A DNA stretch of 21,779 bases from Chitinophagaceae bacterium. Lineage in GTDB: Bacteria > Bacteroidota > Bacteroidia > Chitinophagales > Chitinophagaceae. The position numbers were made by a program, and so were the translations under genes. The stretch is from positions 1 through 21,779 of the forward strand of contig CANIMM010000021.1 in assembly GCA_947468255.1 (NCBI GenBank). The letters run 5' to 3'. Under the pieces are notes generated by a model. That model saw nothing but the letters and a program-made list of their open reading frames with translations, searched no databases and was not told where the DNA came from. Positions 7,061 to 15,001 of this stretch are shown here, piece after piece (positions within the stretch are counted from its first letter, which is position 1; the number at the start of each line of letters is the position of its first letter).

Positions 7061-8580
7061 TTAATTGATGCTTCAATGGTATCTCCTGGTTTTATTTGAA
7101 CATGCAGAAAACTGATTTTTGCACCATTCAATAATTTATTTTGAGCCTTTTTGGGCAATCCATTCACCTTAATTACATCGTAATTGCCATAAAAACGAAC
7201 TTCCCAAGTAAAGCTGCTATGGCCTGATTGATAAATCAAAACGGATTTTTTACTTGCAGTATGGCTGAGTGCGAAAAGGGCATTGCCAATATTTATGTTT
7301 TTCACCATCAAATCGGGTATCGCCTCTGGCAAACGAGCAATGCTAGCCAATTTTCTTTCAGGAGCATTTGGTTCAACCCCCATCAAACCCTCCACCATAT
7401 TGCTCAACAGCACAAATGATATTTCGGGATAATTGCCATCGCCGGTTGTTTTGCTTACAGGGAATTGGATGTCGATATTATTGATAATATCTTCCATCCA
7501 TTTCCACCCCTGCTTAATTCGGTTGTTTATAAAAAAGGTTTCGGGAAGGTATGACCGAGCTTCGATATTGGAAGGCTTCCCTGTTTTAGAACTGGCAGAT
7601 GCATCTACAAAGTCGATATAATTTTCGGTCCTTTCCGAAGGGGCTGCAATCCCTTTCATCAACATAAACCATGAATTTTCTTTTCCCCAGTTGGTGAGTG
7701 CTTCACCCTTCAAATTATAGCCTCGAACTAAGTTTTTCCCATCTGTTTTTACCGCCCATTTTGTATTGAAATAGGTTTTAAGATTATCCGCTTTGCTTTT
7801 GTATTTTGCGAACAGTGCTTTATTTCCACGAGCTTTTGCCATCATCGCAAAAGCGTCAAAAGCACGGTACTGACAGGCAATCCCATCCCCTGCCTCTACA
7901 AGCGGAATACCCCTCTCTTCATTGAATGTGGCTGCCCCTTTGAAAATATCACCCGACCCATCGCCCTCGGCCACACCATTGGGTATACGGGTATCATGCA
8001 GGGTGATAAAATCATCAACGATTCTTTCATAATAATTCCAAAGTGCGCTGTCTTTAATATAGTTCTTGTTGCCTGTCCAAAGGTAAAGCTGGTATGCTTT
8101 ATCGACCAGCTCAAAAGCAGCTGGCACCTCACGTACAAAATCAAAATCGCTACGGTGGTCGAGCTTGAAAGGGGTTCCATCAAAATTCAAAGCCCACAAA
8201 GGGTACCACTTGCGCTCAGCAGTTGAAGTTTTGGCAAATTCGCGCAACATGGTAAAATTCTCCAGCTGCAGGTTCAATAAATGGCCGCCAGCAAACTGGT
8301 GGCAAATATCACGCGAGTAGAATGCAGTTCGCGTATTGTAACCGCCCCAGTAACAGGGGATATAAGCCACATTGCCCGAGCCTTTCCCCCTTTCCCAACG
8401 ATCTACAACACCTGACTTACCAGTCTGCACATGCGATAAAGCCATTTCAACCGCCCAGTTAAAAGCTTGTTCGAGTTTTTTATTGGAGGTTTGAACCTCA
8501 ATGATGGCTGTATCAAGATGACCAGCATATAAATCCACTTGAGTGAAAAATAGCAGGATAAAAAGAATACATCTATTCAT
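7057..8580 (-). CDS. Exported six-hairpin ((alpha/alpha)6-barrel) glycosidase-like protein
   Basis: The 507-aa product has a clear signal peptide (MNRCILFILLFFTQVDLYA, likely cut before GH at 20-21) and then a long helical, aromatic-rich domain. Patterns such as AFNWAVEMALSHVQ, PCYWGGYNTRTAFYSRDICH (76-95), YPLWALNFDGT, GVAEGDGSGDIF and GDGIACQYRAFDAFAMMAKA resemble six-hairpin glycosidases (rhamnosidase, trehalase and GH63/GH78-like folds), in which helix pairs alternate with acidic catalytic loops. A short beta-rich tail (about 430-507, with FTWEVRFYGNYDVIKVNG) fits the C-terminal sandwich often found after such barrels. I cannot assign a CAZy family or name the catalytic acids with confidence. 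It is convergent with the sulfatase gene; its own upstream region (8581-8798) shows no clear promoter box. Secretion and context suggest periplasmic glycan breakdown. The superfamily call is moderately sure, the substrate unknown. Confidence 0.65.
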   Translation of the reverse strand: MNRCILFILLFFTQVDLYAGHLDTAIIEVQTSNKKLEQAFNWAVEMALSHVQTGKSGVVDRWERGKGSGNVAYIPCYWGGYNTRTAFYSRDICHQFAGGHLLNLQLENFTMLREFAKTSTAERKWYPLWALNFDGTPFKLDHRSDFDFVREVPAAFELVDKAYQLYLWTGNKNYIKDSALWNYYERIVDDFITLHDTRIPNGVAEGDGSGDIFKGAATFNEERGIPLVEAGDGIACQYRAFDAFAMMAKARGNKALFAKYKSKADNLKTYFNTKWAVKTDGKNLVRGYNLKGEALTNWGKENSWFMLMKGIAAPSERTENYIDFVDASASSKTGKPSNIEARSYLPETFFINNRIKQGWKWMEDIINNIDIQFPVSKTTGDGNYPEISFVLLSNMVEGLMGVEPNAPERKLASIARLPEAIPDLMVKNINIGNALFALSHTASKKSVLIYQSGHSSFTWEVRFYGNYDVIKVNGLPKKAQNKLLNGAKISFLHVQIKPGDTIEASIN

Positions 8581-8798
8581 ATATTTTGTGTTTGGGGTAA
8601 ATTCAATTTACTTATTCAGCATCAATAAAACTGGCGGGTCGGTGAGATAGTTTGCCAAAGCAATTACTATAAAAATTTCTCTATCCTTTACTTCAATAGT
8701 TACAATAATGCGCTGTTAATCTCTTTGATGAATTTGAGATAAAAAAAACAATTCTTATTTAGTACAATCTGTATAGATATCATTTTTCTTTACAAATA

Positions 8799-11141
8799 TT
8801 ATTTACAGTATTTTTTTATATAATCATCCACTCCTGGGTATCCCTTTTTCTTAGCTGAAAACAATGCGGTACATGCTTGCTTATTTTGTCCTAAAGAAAT
8901 AAGTGACATTGCCATGTAAAACTCAGATTTTCCGGTATTTGCATTTGGGTATTGAATTACCTTTTCAAAATATGGGAGGGATTTGGCATAATTTTTATTC
9001 ATATAATAACAAATACCCGTGTTTTCATAATGGGTATAGTTATTAGGGTCAAGCTGAGCGGCTTGAATATATATCTCTGCCGCTTTTAAATATTGCTGCT
9101 TCACAAAAGCGGCTAAGCCATTTTTAGTAAAGTCATTAACCATACCAGCCCCTTGAGCAATTGTGCCCCCCTTGTAGAAAAAATTATTTACATTTTCCAA
9201 TATAGTACTGTCATTTGGATATTTCACCTTGCTAGAATCCAATAAATCCACCATAGCCTTATCAGCATAGCCTTTTACTTCATACATCGCAAGTAAATAT
9301 TTTGCATCTGCCTGGGCACCAGGCCTATATTTTGAATATAGTTGATATGCTTTTTTAACCTCATTCGAATCTTTGTTTTTAGCAGCACTAAACATCATGT
9401 TATTATAATAGCTCGTTGCTCTAGGCCAATTATAAAAGGCCTTTTTTGCAAAAAATGCAACACTATCAAATTTTTGTTTATCGACATATACAGCAGTTCT
9501 TATAAAATCATTATAGTACAAATAAGGATTGTCATTTTCACTTTCTTTTAATAACCTGAGTGCTTCATCATAATGTTTATCTCTAAACTCATATCTAGCA
9601 ATTAGCCCTTTAATTGGAAGCGCTGAAGTAGATAAATTAGGTATTGCAGGAAAGCCATTTTTAACTTCGTCCAATGCCATTTTAGGATCTGCGTCAATTT
9701 CACCCATGACATACTTTTGAATTTTTAAAGATTTAAAAGTTTGCTGGGCTATATAAATAGATGGAATTAACAATGTAAGTGAAAGGATAAAAAACAAGTA
9801 AGGTATGGATTTGTTAAATTGATTATAATCAGTCGCTGAGTTCCTAATATGGCTAATTGGTAAAAAAACCAATGCCGCTGAAATTACCAACATTATTTGC
9901 ATGGCAGGACGTTCGGCAGGAAAATTTAATAAGGCATCCACTGCATAGCAAGTGACTGCCATAAGGGATATGGTTGCAGGTAACCAAAATGATTTCAATT
10001 CTTTGTTGCGCCAAATTTTAATAGTAAATATGGGCACCATTAAAAACATAAGTCCAAAAGCAATGCCGCCAAAAACCCCTAAATCAGCAAACATTTCAAT
10101 AAAATCATTGTGACAATGATAAGGTACATATAAGTCATTGGTATATTCTTTCTCATACGGAATAGAAGCTAATTTCCAATTGCCATAACCAGCACCTTTG
10201 AAAGGATGTTTAGTAGCATAATCAATAGCGCCTTTCCAAAGATGGATTCTACTGCCTTGTTCACTTTGTACATTGATATCACCCAGTCTTTTAGTAACCG
10301 TACCATAACCCCCTTGATAATCTTGCAATTCAACGGCATTGGATAAAATTATGTTGGCAACCATAAAACCAATTATTATGGGACCCATAAAAAAAGACAA
10401 CTGAAGTAGGCCCTTTTTGATATTGCTTTTGCCAATAAATAGGATGGTAGTAATTGAATAAATTAAAAAAATAATACCCAAACCAACAAAAGTTGATCTA
10501 GTATTCATAATAAACAAAGCCACCATACCAATCACCAATATAACTAAGCCAATTATTTTGACAAATGACTTGTGATTGATAACAATCCATAAAACAAAAG
10601 GAAATTTAATTAGTAAGCTTGCCGCCATTACATTTTTGTTGCCATGATTTCCAGTTAAACTAACAATAGTGGCATCAAGATTTTTTTCTACGATATTACT
10701 TGAAAAGCCATTTAAAATATATACGGAATCCCAGAGCAATGTAAAGGCAATTGAAAAAGAAATTATATTGAGTATATAATTCAAATCTTTTTTGTAGCAT
10801 AAAATTGAGATTTGAATAAATGCTAAATAAGTAGAGAATAACCTTACCAGCGTAACCAAGGTTTCAGTTGGGTTAATTGCATAAAAATAGGATGCGATTG
10901 CCCAAATGACTAGGAATGAATATACAATTGAAAACTTAAGCTTAACGACTTCAATTATTGCAACTTTATACATTTCTTTATTTAAAAAGATGTACAACAA
11001 AACTAACATATCAACTATGCAAACATAGAGCCATTGTGCACCCATAACATCGGCCCCGCCAAAATCTGAAATGAAATGCACCGCTAAAAAAAGGATTGAA
11101 ACCAACGCACCGATTAACCCTTTATTATCTTTTATACCCAT
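8799..11141 (-). CDS. O-antigen ligase/polymerase-like membrane protein with C-terminal TPR domain
   Basis: The 780-aa product has two parts. Residues 1 to about 465 contain roughly a dozen hydrophobic membrane segments and carry the Wzy_C/WaaL hallmarks: NTRSTFVGLG (213-222, with the conserved Arg), SRIHLWKGAIDYATKHPFKG (297-316) and a periplasmic HCHNDFIEMFADLG loop (342-355) with the His-Asn-Asp cluster of O-antigen ligases and polymerases. Residues about 480-780 are soluble and repeat-like; the clearest TPR units are YLKAAEIYIQAAQLDPNNY and the following NKNYAKSLPYFEKVIQYP, probably periplasmic. Such enzymes transfer or polymerise undecaprenyl-linked glycans or glycosylate proteins (PglL-like) at the outer face of the inner membrane. 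No other capsule or O-antigen genes lie beside it, so the acceptor is open: lipid A core, polysaccharide or protein. Downstream of GMC by 106 nt, it may be read from the same promoter. Confidence 0.85.
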   Translation of the reverse strand: MGIKDNKGLIGALVSILFLAVHFISDFGGADVMGAQWLYVCIVDMLVLLYIFLNKEMYKVAIIEVVKLKFSIVYSFLVIWAIASYFYAINPTETLVTLVRLFSTYLAFIQISILCYKKDLNYILNIISFSIAFTLLWDSVYILNGFSSNIVEKNLDATIVSLTGNHGNKNVMAASLLIKFPFVLWIVINHKSFVKIIGLVILVIGMVALFIMNTRSTFVGLGIIFLIYSITTILFIGKSNIKKGLLQLSFFMGPIIIGFMVANIILSNAVELQDYQGGYGTVTKRLGDINVQSEQGSRIHLWKGAIDYATKHPFKGAGYGNWKLASIPYEKEYTNDLYVPYHCHNDFIEMFADLGVFGGIAFGLMFLMVPIFTIKIWRNKELKSFWLPATISLMAVTCYAVDALLNFPAERPAMQIMLVISAALVFLPISHIRNSATDYNQFNKSIPYLFFILSLTLLIPSIYIAQQTFKSLKIQKYVMGEIDADPKMALDEVKNGFPAIPNLSTSALPIKGLIARYEFRDKHYDEALRLLKESENDNPYLYYNDFIRTAVYVDKQKFDSVAFFAKKAFYNWPRATSYYNNMMFSAAKNKDSNEVKKAYQLYSKYRPGAQADAKYLLAMYEVKGYADKAMVDLLDSSKVKYPNDSTILENVNNFFYKGGTIAQGAGMVNDFTKNGLAAFVKQQYLKAAEIYIQAAQLDPNNYTHYENTGICYYMNKNYAKSLPYFEKVIQYPNANTGKSEFYMAMSLISLGQNKQACTALFSAKKKGYPGVDDYIKKYCK

Positions 11142-11233
11142 TTGAAAAAGTTTTGATGTAGGTAGTAAAATCTACTATTTGCTTACGATTTGCTAATGTA
11201 TGGCTATTTGCCTTAACAATAACAAGATTGATA

Positions 11234-11251
11234 TTGATTGAGAGCAATCAA
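11234..11251 (-). repeat. 7-bp perfect hairpin at the end of the GMC gene
   Basis: TTGATTG and CAATCAA are exact reverse complements around AGAG, and the hairpin overlaps the - strand stop codon of the GMC gene. No U-run follows in the transcript direction, so it is at best a weak terminator or a pause or stability element before the O-antigen ligase-like gene. Confidence 0.35.
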
Positions 11252-12927
11252 AGTTCCCCTTTTTTCAACGCCTCCACAGCATAGTTCGCAGCCCTCGCTG
11301 TAATGGCCATAAATGTAAGGGAAGGATTTTGAGTACTTGTACTTGCCATACAAGCCCCATCTGTGACAAAAACATTTTTGCAATGATGCAGCTGATTCCA
11401 ATTATTTAACAAGGATGTTTTGGAATCATTTCCCATCCGAACCCCTCCCATTTCATGAATATCTAATCCGGGCGACTGCTTCGTATCCCATGAATGGATA
11501 TTTTTACATCCTGCAGCATCCAATAATTCGCTTCCCACCTGCAAAAAATCCTTTAGCATTCTTTCATCATTTTCATCATATGCAATGGATGTAATTAATT
11601 GCGGAATCCCCCACTCATCCTTTAGATCCGGACTTAATCTTACGTGATTGGATTCCTTGGGAATAGTTTCACCCTGCATCATCATAGACACATGCCAACC
11701 GCCGAGTTCAGTGCTTTGTTCTTTAAATTCGGCACCAATTCCTTCTGCTGAAGCCCTAGATCTACCTGCTCCAAAAAATACCATATACCCTCTTAGAAAA
11801 TCAGTTTCTTGTTTATGCACGTTTCTAAAATTGGGCATCATGGGTTGGGTTGGTCGACGGCCATAATAATATTTATCTAAATTTCCATCAATAGACGCAG
11901 ATAAATTTCCTCGATAGTTTTGAAAGGCTATATATTTTCCTAATAAACCACTGTCATTCCCTAACCCATTTGGGAAACGTTTAGAAGTGGAATTTAATAA
12001 TATCAAATTGGTATTTAAAGTTGCCGCATTTACAAAAATGATTCTAGCAAAATATTCAGTCGCTTTTTTTGTGATGCGATCAATTACTCGAACACCCTTG
12101 GCTTTTTGAGTTGTTTCATCATAAATTATAGAGTGTACAACGGCATTGGCTTGCAGGGTTAGATTGCCGGTTTTTTGCGCCCATGGAATGGTAGATGCAT
12201 TAGAACTAAAATAACCGCCAAAAGGACATCCTCTTTCACACAAAGAACGTGCTTGACATGGTTGTCTTCCTTGTTCTATATGTATGGGCTGAGGTTCGGT
12301 TAAATGCGCACACCTACCTTGCACCACATGGCGATCGGTAAATTTTTTCATGATATTGGTTTGCATTTCCTTTTCTACACTATTCATTTGCCAGGCAGGT
12401 AAAAAAGAGCCATCCGGCAATGTGTCTAGTTTGTCATAATTACCACTTATACCAGCAAAGCGTTCTACATGAGTATACCATGGCTCAATATCTTTATATC
12501 GTATGGGCCAATCTCCAAAACCATCTCGAGCGGGTCCTTCAAAATCATATTTACTCCATCTTTGCGTTTGCCTTGCCCACAATAAAGATTTTCCACCTAC
12601 CTGATAGCCTCTAATCCAATCATACGGCTTTTCCTGTATATATGGATGCTCAGTATCTTTCACAAAAAAATGTTCGGATGTCTCATTGTAAGCATAACAT
12701 CTACTCACCACAGGATTATCCTTGGTTAAAGCAGTTGTTTTTTTACCGCGATGCGGAAAATCCCATGGGTTTTTTGTGGCAGTAGGATAATCTTTGAGAT
12801 GCACCACATCGCGGCCTCTTTCTAACACCAACGTTTTTAACCCTTTTTCACACAATTCTTTTGCGGCCCATCCACCACTAATTCCAGAACCAATTACAAT
12901 AGCGTCATACGTATTATTATTAGACAT
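11248..12927 (-). CDS. GMC-family FAD-dependent oxidoreductase (gluconate/glucose dehydrogenase-like large subunit)
   Basis: This 559-aa flavoprotein oxidises alcohol groups of sugars or polyols. The FAD Rossmann motif GSGISGG is at 13-19, with the acidic ribose ligand in VLERG (34-38). The GMC signature GYQVGGKSLLWARQTQRW (107-124) binds the flavin. The C-terminal catalytic pair is probably His491 (DIHEMGG) and Asn534 (STQNPSLTFMA). A cysteine cluster (Cys206, 224, 230, 234) lies where FAD-glucose dehydrogenases carry a Cys-rich, possibly 3Fe-4S, element. No signal peptide is visible, although partners of such subunits often bring the export signal. The small subunit (gluconate 2-dehydrogenase subunit 3 type) that commonly accompanies these genes is not next to it. 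The likely start is ATG at 12927 after an AT-rich leader with a possible TAAATTTG -7 box. Family certain; substrate and electron acceptor unknown. Confidence 0.9.
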   Translation of the reverse strand: MSNNNTYDAIVIGSGISGGWAAKELCEKGLKTLVLERGRDVVHLKDYPTATKNPWDFPHRGKKTTALTKDNPVVSRCYAYNETSEHFFVKDTEHPYIQEKPYDWIRGYQVGGKSLLWARQTQRWSKYDFEGPARDGFGDWPIRYKDIEPWYTHVERFAGISGNYDKLDTLPDGSFLPAWQMNSVEKEMQTNIMKKFTDRHVVQGRCAHLTEPQPIHIEQGRQPCQARSLCERGCPFGGYFSSNASTIPWAQKTGNLTLQANAVVHSIIYDETTQKAKGVRVIDRITKKATEYFARIIFVNAATLNTNLILLNSTSKRFPNGLGNDSGLLGKYIAFQNYRGNLSASIDGNLDKYYYGRRPTQPMMPNFRNVHKQETDFLRGYMVFFGAGRSRASAEGIGAEFKEQSTELGGWHVSMMMQGETIPKESNHVRLSPDLKDEWGIPQLITSIAYDENDERMLKDFLQVGSELLDAAGCKNIHSWDTKQSPGLDIHEMGGVRMGNDSKTSLLNNWNQLHHCKNVFVTDGACMASTSTQNPSLTFMAITARAANYAVEALKKGEL

Positions 12928-12994
12928 GATTTTAAAAATTAAACTGTTATGAAAATTAGTATGGATGATTTTTAAAGAAATAGGTTAAGCATTT

Positions 12995-13002
12995 CAAATT
13001 TA
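12995..13002 (-). promoter_or_regulatory. Possible Bacteroidota -7 box for the GMC gene
   Basis: On the - strand this reads TAAATTTG, an exact match to the Bacteroidota -7 consensus TAnnTTTG, 67 nt upstream of the GMC start codon. I cannot find a matching TTTG -33 element at the expected 17-21 nt distance, so the call rests on a single AT-rich octamer. Confidence 0.25.
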
Positions 13003-13199
13003 CAAATACATTCTACTACTAATTTGTTAGCCCACCTATTTATTTTGTCAAATGTTAACTGTATCGATTTTGGTTGATTCAAATGTATTTATTAGTTTTC
13101 GGAAAACAGCATTTTTTGAAGACTGACAGTTTAAATTTTATAATTTTTTACCCTATAAAACTAAAAACATAGCTATAAATATAGTTTACTAATACCAGA

Positions 13200-13213
13200 A
13201 AACCAGCTGGTTT
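13200..13213. promoter_or_regulatory. 14-bp perfect palindrome, possible operator
   Basis: AAACCAGCTGGTTT is its own reverse complement with no spacer. It lies about 270 nt upstream of the GMC start and 0.4 kb past the GH1 gene. Perfect palindromes of this length are typical of dimeric repressor sites, but no regulator gene is in the window, so the assignment is tentative. The nearby dyad at 13095-13107 could be a second site. Confidence 0.35.
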
Positions 13214-13461
13214 GTTTTGACCGTATTCATTTTACTACCAAATGAAAGTAAAGTGGTAGAACTTGCATCCCTAGTTTAAAACCTAGTGTTTTAGAATGTA
13301 GCTAACAATAGCTTTTTGGTAGAACCTGGAATTTTTAAGCTTATGGTTGGAAGTTCTTCCGAGGAGATTCGTTCAATGGAGAAAATATCAATTAAGTAAA
13401 CATTATCTTATAAATTAAATTAATATAAAGTTAAAAAATGCTTGTTACTGAATAGTTCGCT

Positions 13462-13622
13462 ATGAGAATTTATATAAAGAAAATTGGACTTGCTAAAACT
13501 AGTCAGGCAACATTACAGGAATAGCTGCTAAGATGGATATTGGATTAGCAGGAGGAGCAAATGATCAGAAAGTTTCAATAGTGACGTTTGAAGATTTTCA
13601 GATATCAGTTGAGAAAAAATAA
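13462..13622 (+). pseudogene. Eroded C-terminus of a secreted, possibly concanavalin-like carbohydrate-active protein
   Basis: Two short overlapping frames look like one protein tail broken by a frameshift. ATG 13462 gives MRIYIKKIGLAKTSQATLQE then a stop. A second frame, opening right after a TAG at 13500-13502, gives SGNITGIAAKMDIGLAGGAN followed by DQKVSIVTFEDFQISVEKK and a stop at 13622. The pattern of a GLA(V/G)xxxN segment followed by (A/V)TFxDFxI is typical of the last strands of concanavalin-like (DUF1349-type) sandwich domains at the ends of secreted glycosidases and related proteins. No start, signal peptide or upstream domain is present, so this reads as a decayed gene end. A chance open frame in AT-rich DNA is the main alternative. 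Confidence 0.35.
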
Positions 13623-13637
13623 AGTTGAAAGCTTCAA
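13613..13637 (-). terminator. Weak candidate terminator after the GH1 operon
   Basis: Read on the - strand, TTGAA-GCT-TTCAA forms a 5-bp stem starting 13 nt past the GH1 stop codon. The following sequence CTTTATTTTTTC is T-rich. The stem is short and AT-rich, so it may not fold stably, but position and tail fit the end of the three-gene operon. Confidence 0.3.
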
Positions 13638-13649
13638 AACCTAAATAAC

Positions 13650-14996
13650 TTAAAGCCCATTATTCAAAAACTGTGCATACCATTTCCCTGAATCCTTTAC
13701 AATTCTTTGTTGAGTTTTAAAATCGATGTGCACCAGCCCAAATTTGGGAGTAAAGCCCTCTGCCCATTCAAAATTATCCATGAGTGTCCATACAAAATAC
13801 CCATTCACTTTTACCCCATCCATTTTGGCGCGTAATACTTGCGCTATATGATCTTGCAGGTATTTAATCCGATCAATATCTTCAATCCTTCCATCCTGCA
13901 ACTTGTCTTTATAGGCAGCCCCATTTTCTGTAACAATAATTTCCTTTATTGCAGGATAACTATTGAATCTATGTAAGGCTTCGTACATACTGGGAGGATA
14001 CACTTCCCAATCCATTTGAGTATACTGCACATTTCTTTTACTGGCCTTAATGATTTTTGCATTAACAAAAGGCACCAGCGGAGAATATTGAATTAACTCC
14101 CTTGTATAAATTTGCAGACCAATAAAATCCATGTCAAATGAAAGGTTTGCTTCGTCATCTGACTTCATAAAACGCTCTATTCGTTTCAAAATCGCAAGAT
14201 CTTTTGTAGGATACCCCATTCCTAGCAATGGCTCTATGAACATTCGGTTGAGCAGCACATCCACCTTGGCTGTAGCCCTAATATCTCTTGCCAGTGTTGG
14301 CCTGTAGGGCTCAACATGTGAATAAGAAAAAGTAGTGCCTATTTTTGAATCAGGGCATTGGGCCCTAATTATTCTACCACCCTCGGCCTGGCATAAAGCT
14401 GCATGATGTGCTGCAGCCAAAAAACTACTTAAGCCCTTTTTTCCAGGAGCATGAACACCTAAAAAATAACCTGCCCCAGTAAATACCATTGGCTCATTTA
14501 ACACCATCCAATGCTTTACCCTGTCGCCAAAATTTTTAATACAACAATCAACAAAATAACTAAACCACTGAACAATTGATCGATTCACCCATCCCCCTTT
14601 TTGATGTAAAGCCTCCGGTAAATCCCAATGATATAAAGTTACCCAAGGCCTAACACCCGCCTCGAGACAACAATCGATTAACCGATTATAAAAATCAATC
14701 CCTTTATTATTTACAGTACCTAAGCCCTCGGGTAAAATACGACTCCAGGAAATTGAAAATCGATAGACAGGAATATTTAGTTGACGAATTAATGCAATAT
14801 CTGCTTCAAATTTTCCATAAAAATCACAGGCTTCATTACCGTTTTCGCCCAGTAGAATATTTCGCCTTTTTTGAGAAAAAGTATCCCATATTGAAGCCCC
14901 CTTTCCATCAACATTATGGGCCCCTTCTATTTGATAAGCTGCAGTAGAAACACCCCAATTAAAATCCGCTCCAAAATCATTTTTGGTAAAACTCAT
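13650..14996 (-). CDS. GH1 family beta-glycosidase (beta-glucosidase-like)
   Basis: This 448-aa retaining glycoside hydrolase of family 1 releases terminal beta-linked sugars (glucose, galactose or related). The N-terminal signature FNWGVSTAAYQIEGA (12-26) and QIEGA sugar-binding residues are intact. The acid/base catalyst is Glu168 in LNEP (166-169), the nucleophile Glu357 in VTENGAA (355-361), and the C-terminal substrate loop WTLMDNFEWAEGF (403-415) is complete. Length is typical (about 450). No signal peptide is present, so it should act in the cytoplasm. It is the last gene of an operon with an LpxH-like phosphoesterase and a glycosyltransferase, only 5 nt after the glycosyltransferase stop. 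It may hydrolyse imported beta-glycosides, or recycle or trim a glucoside made by its operon partner. Family is certain; specificity is inferred. Confidence 0.95.
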   Translation of the reverse strand: MSFTKNDFGADFNWGVSTAAYQIEGAHNVDGKGASIWDTFSQKRRNILLGENGNEACDFYGKFEADIALIRQLNIPVYRFSISWSRILPEGLGTVNNKGIDFYNRLIDCCLEAGVRPWVTLYHWDLPEALHQKGGWVNRSIVQWFSYFVDCCIKNFGDRVKHWMVLNEPMVFTGAGYFLGVHAPGKKGLSSFLAAAHHAALCQAEGGRIIRAQCPDSKIGTTFSYSHVEPYRPTLARDIRATAKVDVLLNRMFIEPLLGMGYPTKDLAILKRIERFMKSDDEANLSFDMDFIGLQIYTRELIQYSPLVPFVNAKIIKASKRNVQYTQMDWEVYPPSMYEALHRFNSYPAIKEIIVTENGAAYKDKLQDGRIEDIDRIKYLQDHIAQVLRAKMDGVKVNGYFVWTLMDNFEWAEGFTPKFGLVHIDFKTQQRIVKDSGKWYAQFLNNGL

Positions 14997-15001
14997 TCTA
15001 G

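Larger units (their letters stand above)
12928..13649. other. 722-nt stretch without an intact gene
   Basis: This gap lies upstream of the GMC gene and downstream of the GH1 gene. It holds a possible GMC promoter box (12995-13002), a 6+6 dyad GTTTTC-G-GAAAAC (13095-13107), a 14-bp palindrome (13200-13213), two copies of GGTAGAACYTG 63 nt apart (13255 and 13318), a tiny hairpin AGCTA-ACAA-TAGCT followed by T4 (13300-13317), and an eroded coding remnant (13462-13622). No tRNA or intact protein gene of convincing length is visible on either strand. The mixture suggests a regulatory region next to a deletion scar. Confidence 0.6.

Noticed and set aside
8581..8798. Promoter or terminator in the gap between the glycosidase and the O-antigen ligase-like gene
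   Set aside because: I found no TAnnTTTG box on the - strand and no hairpin followed by a U-run in the transcript direction.
13255..13328. Repeated GGTAGAACYTG suggesting a tRNA or repeat element
   Set aside because: Two 11-mers with one mismatch are present, but no cloverleaf, acceptor stem or T-loop can be built around them, and two copies do not make an array.
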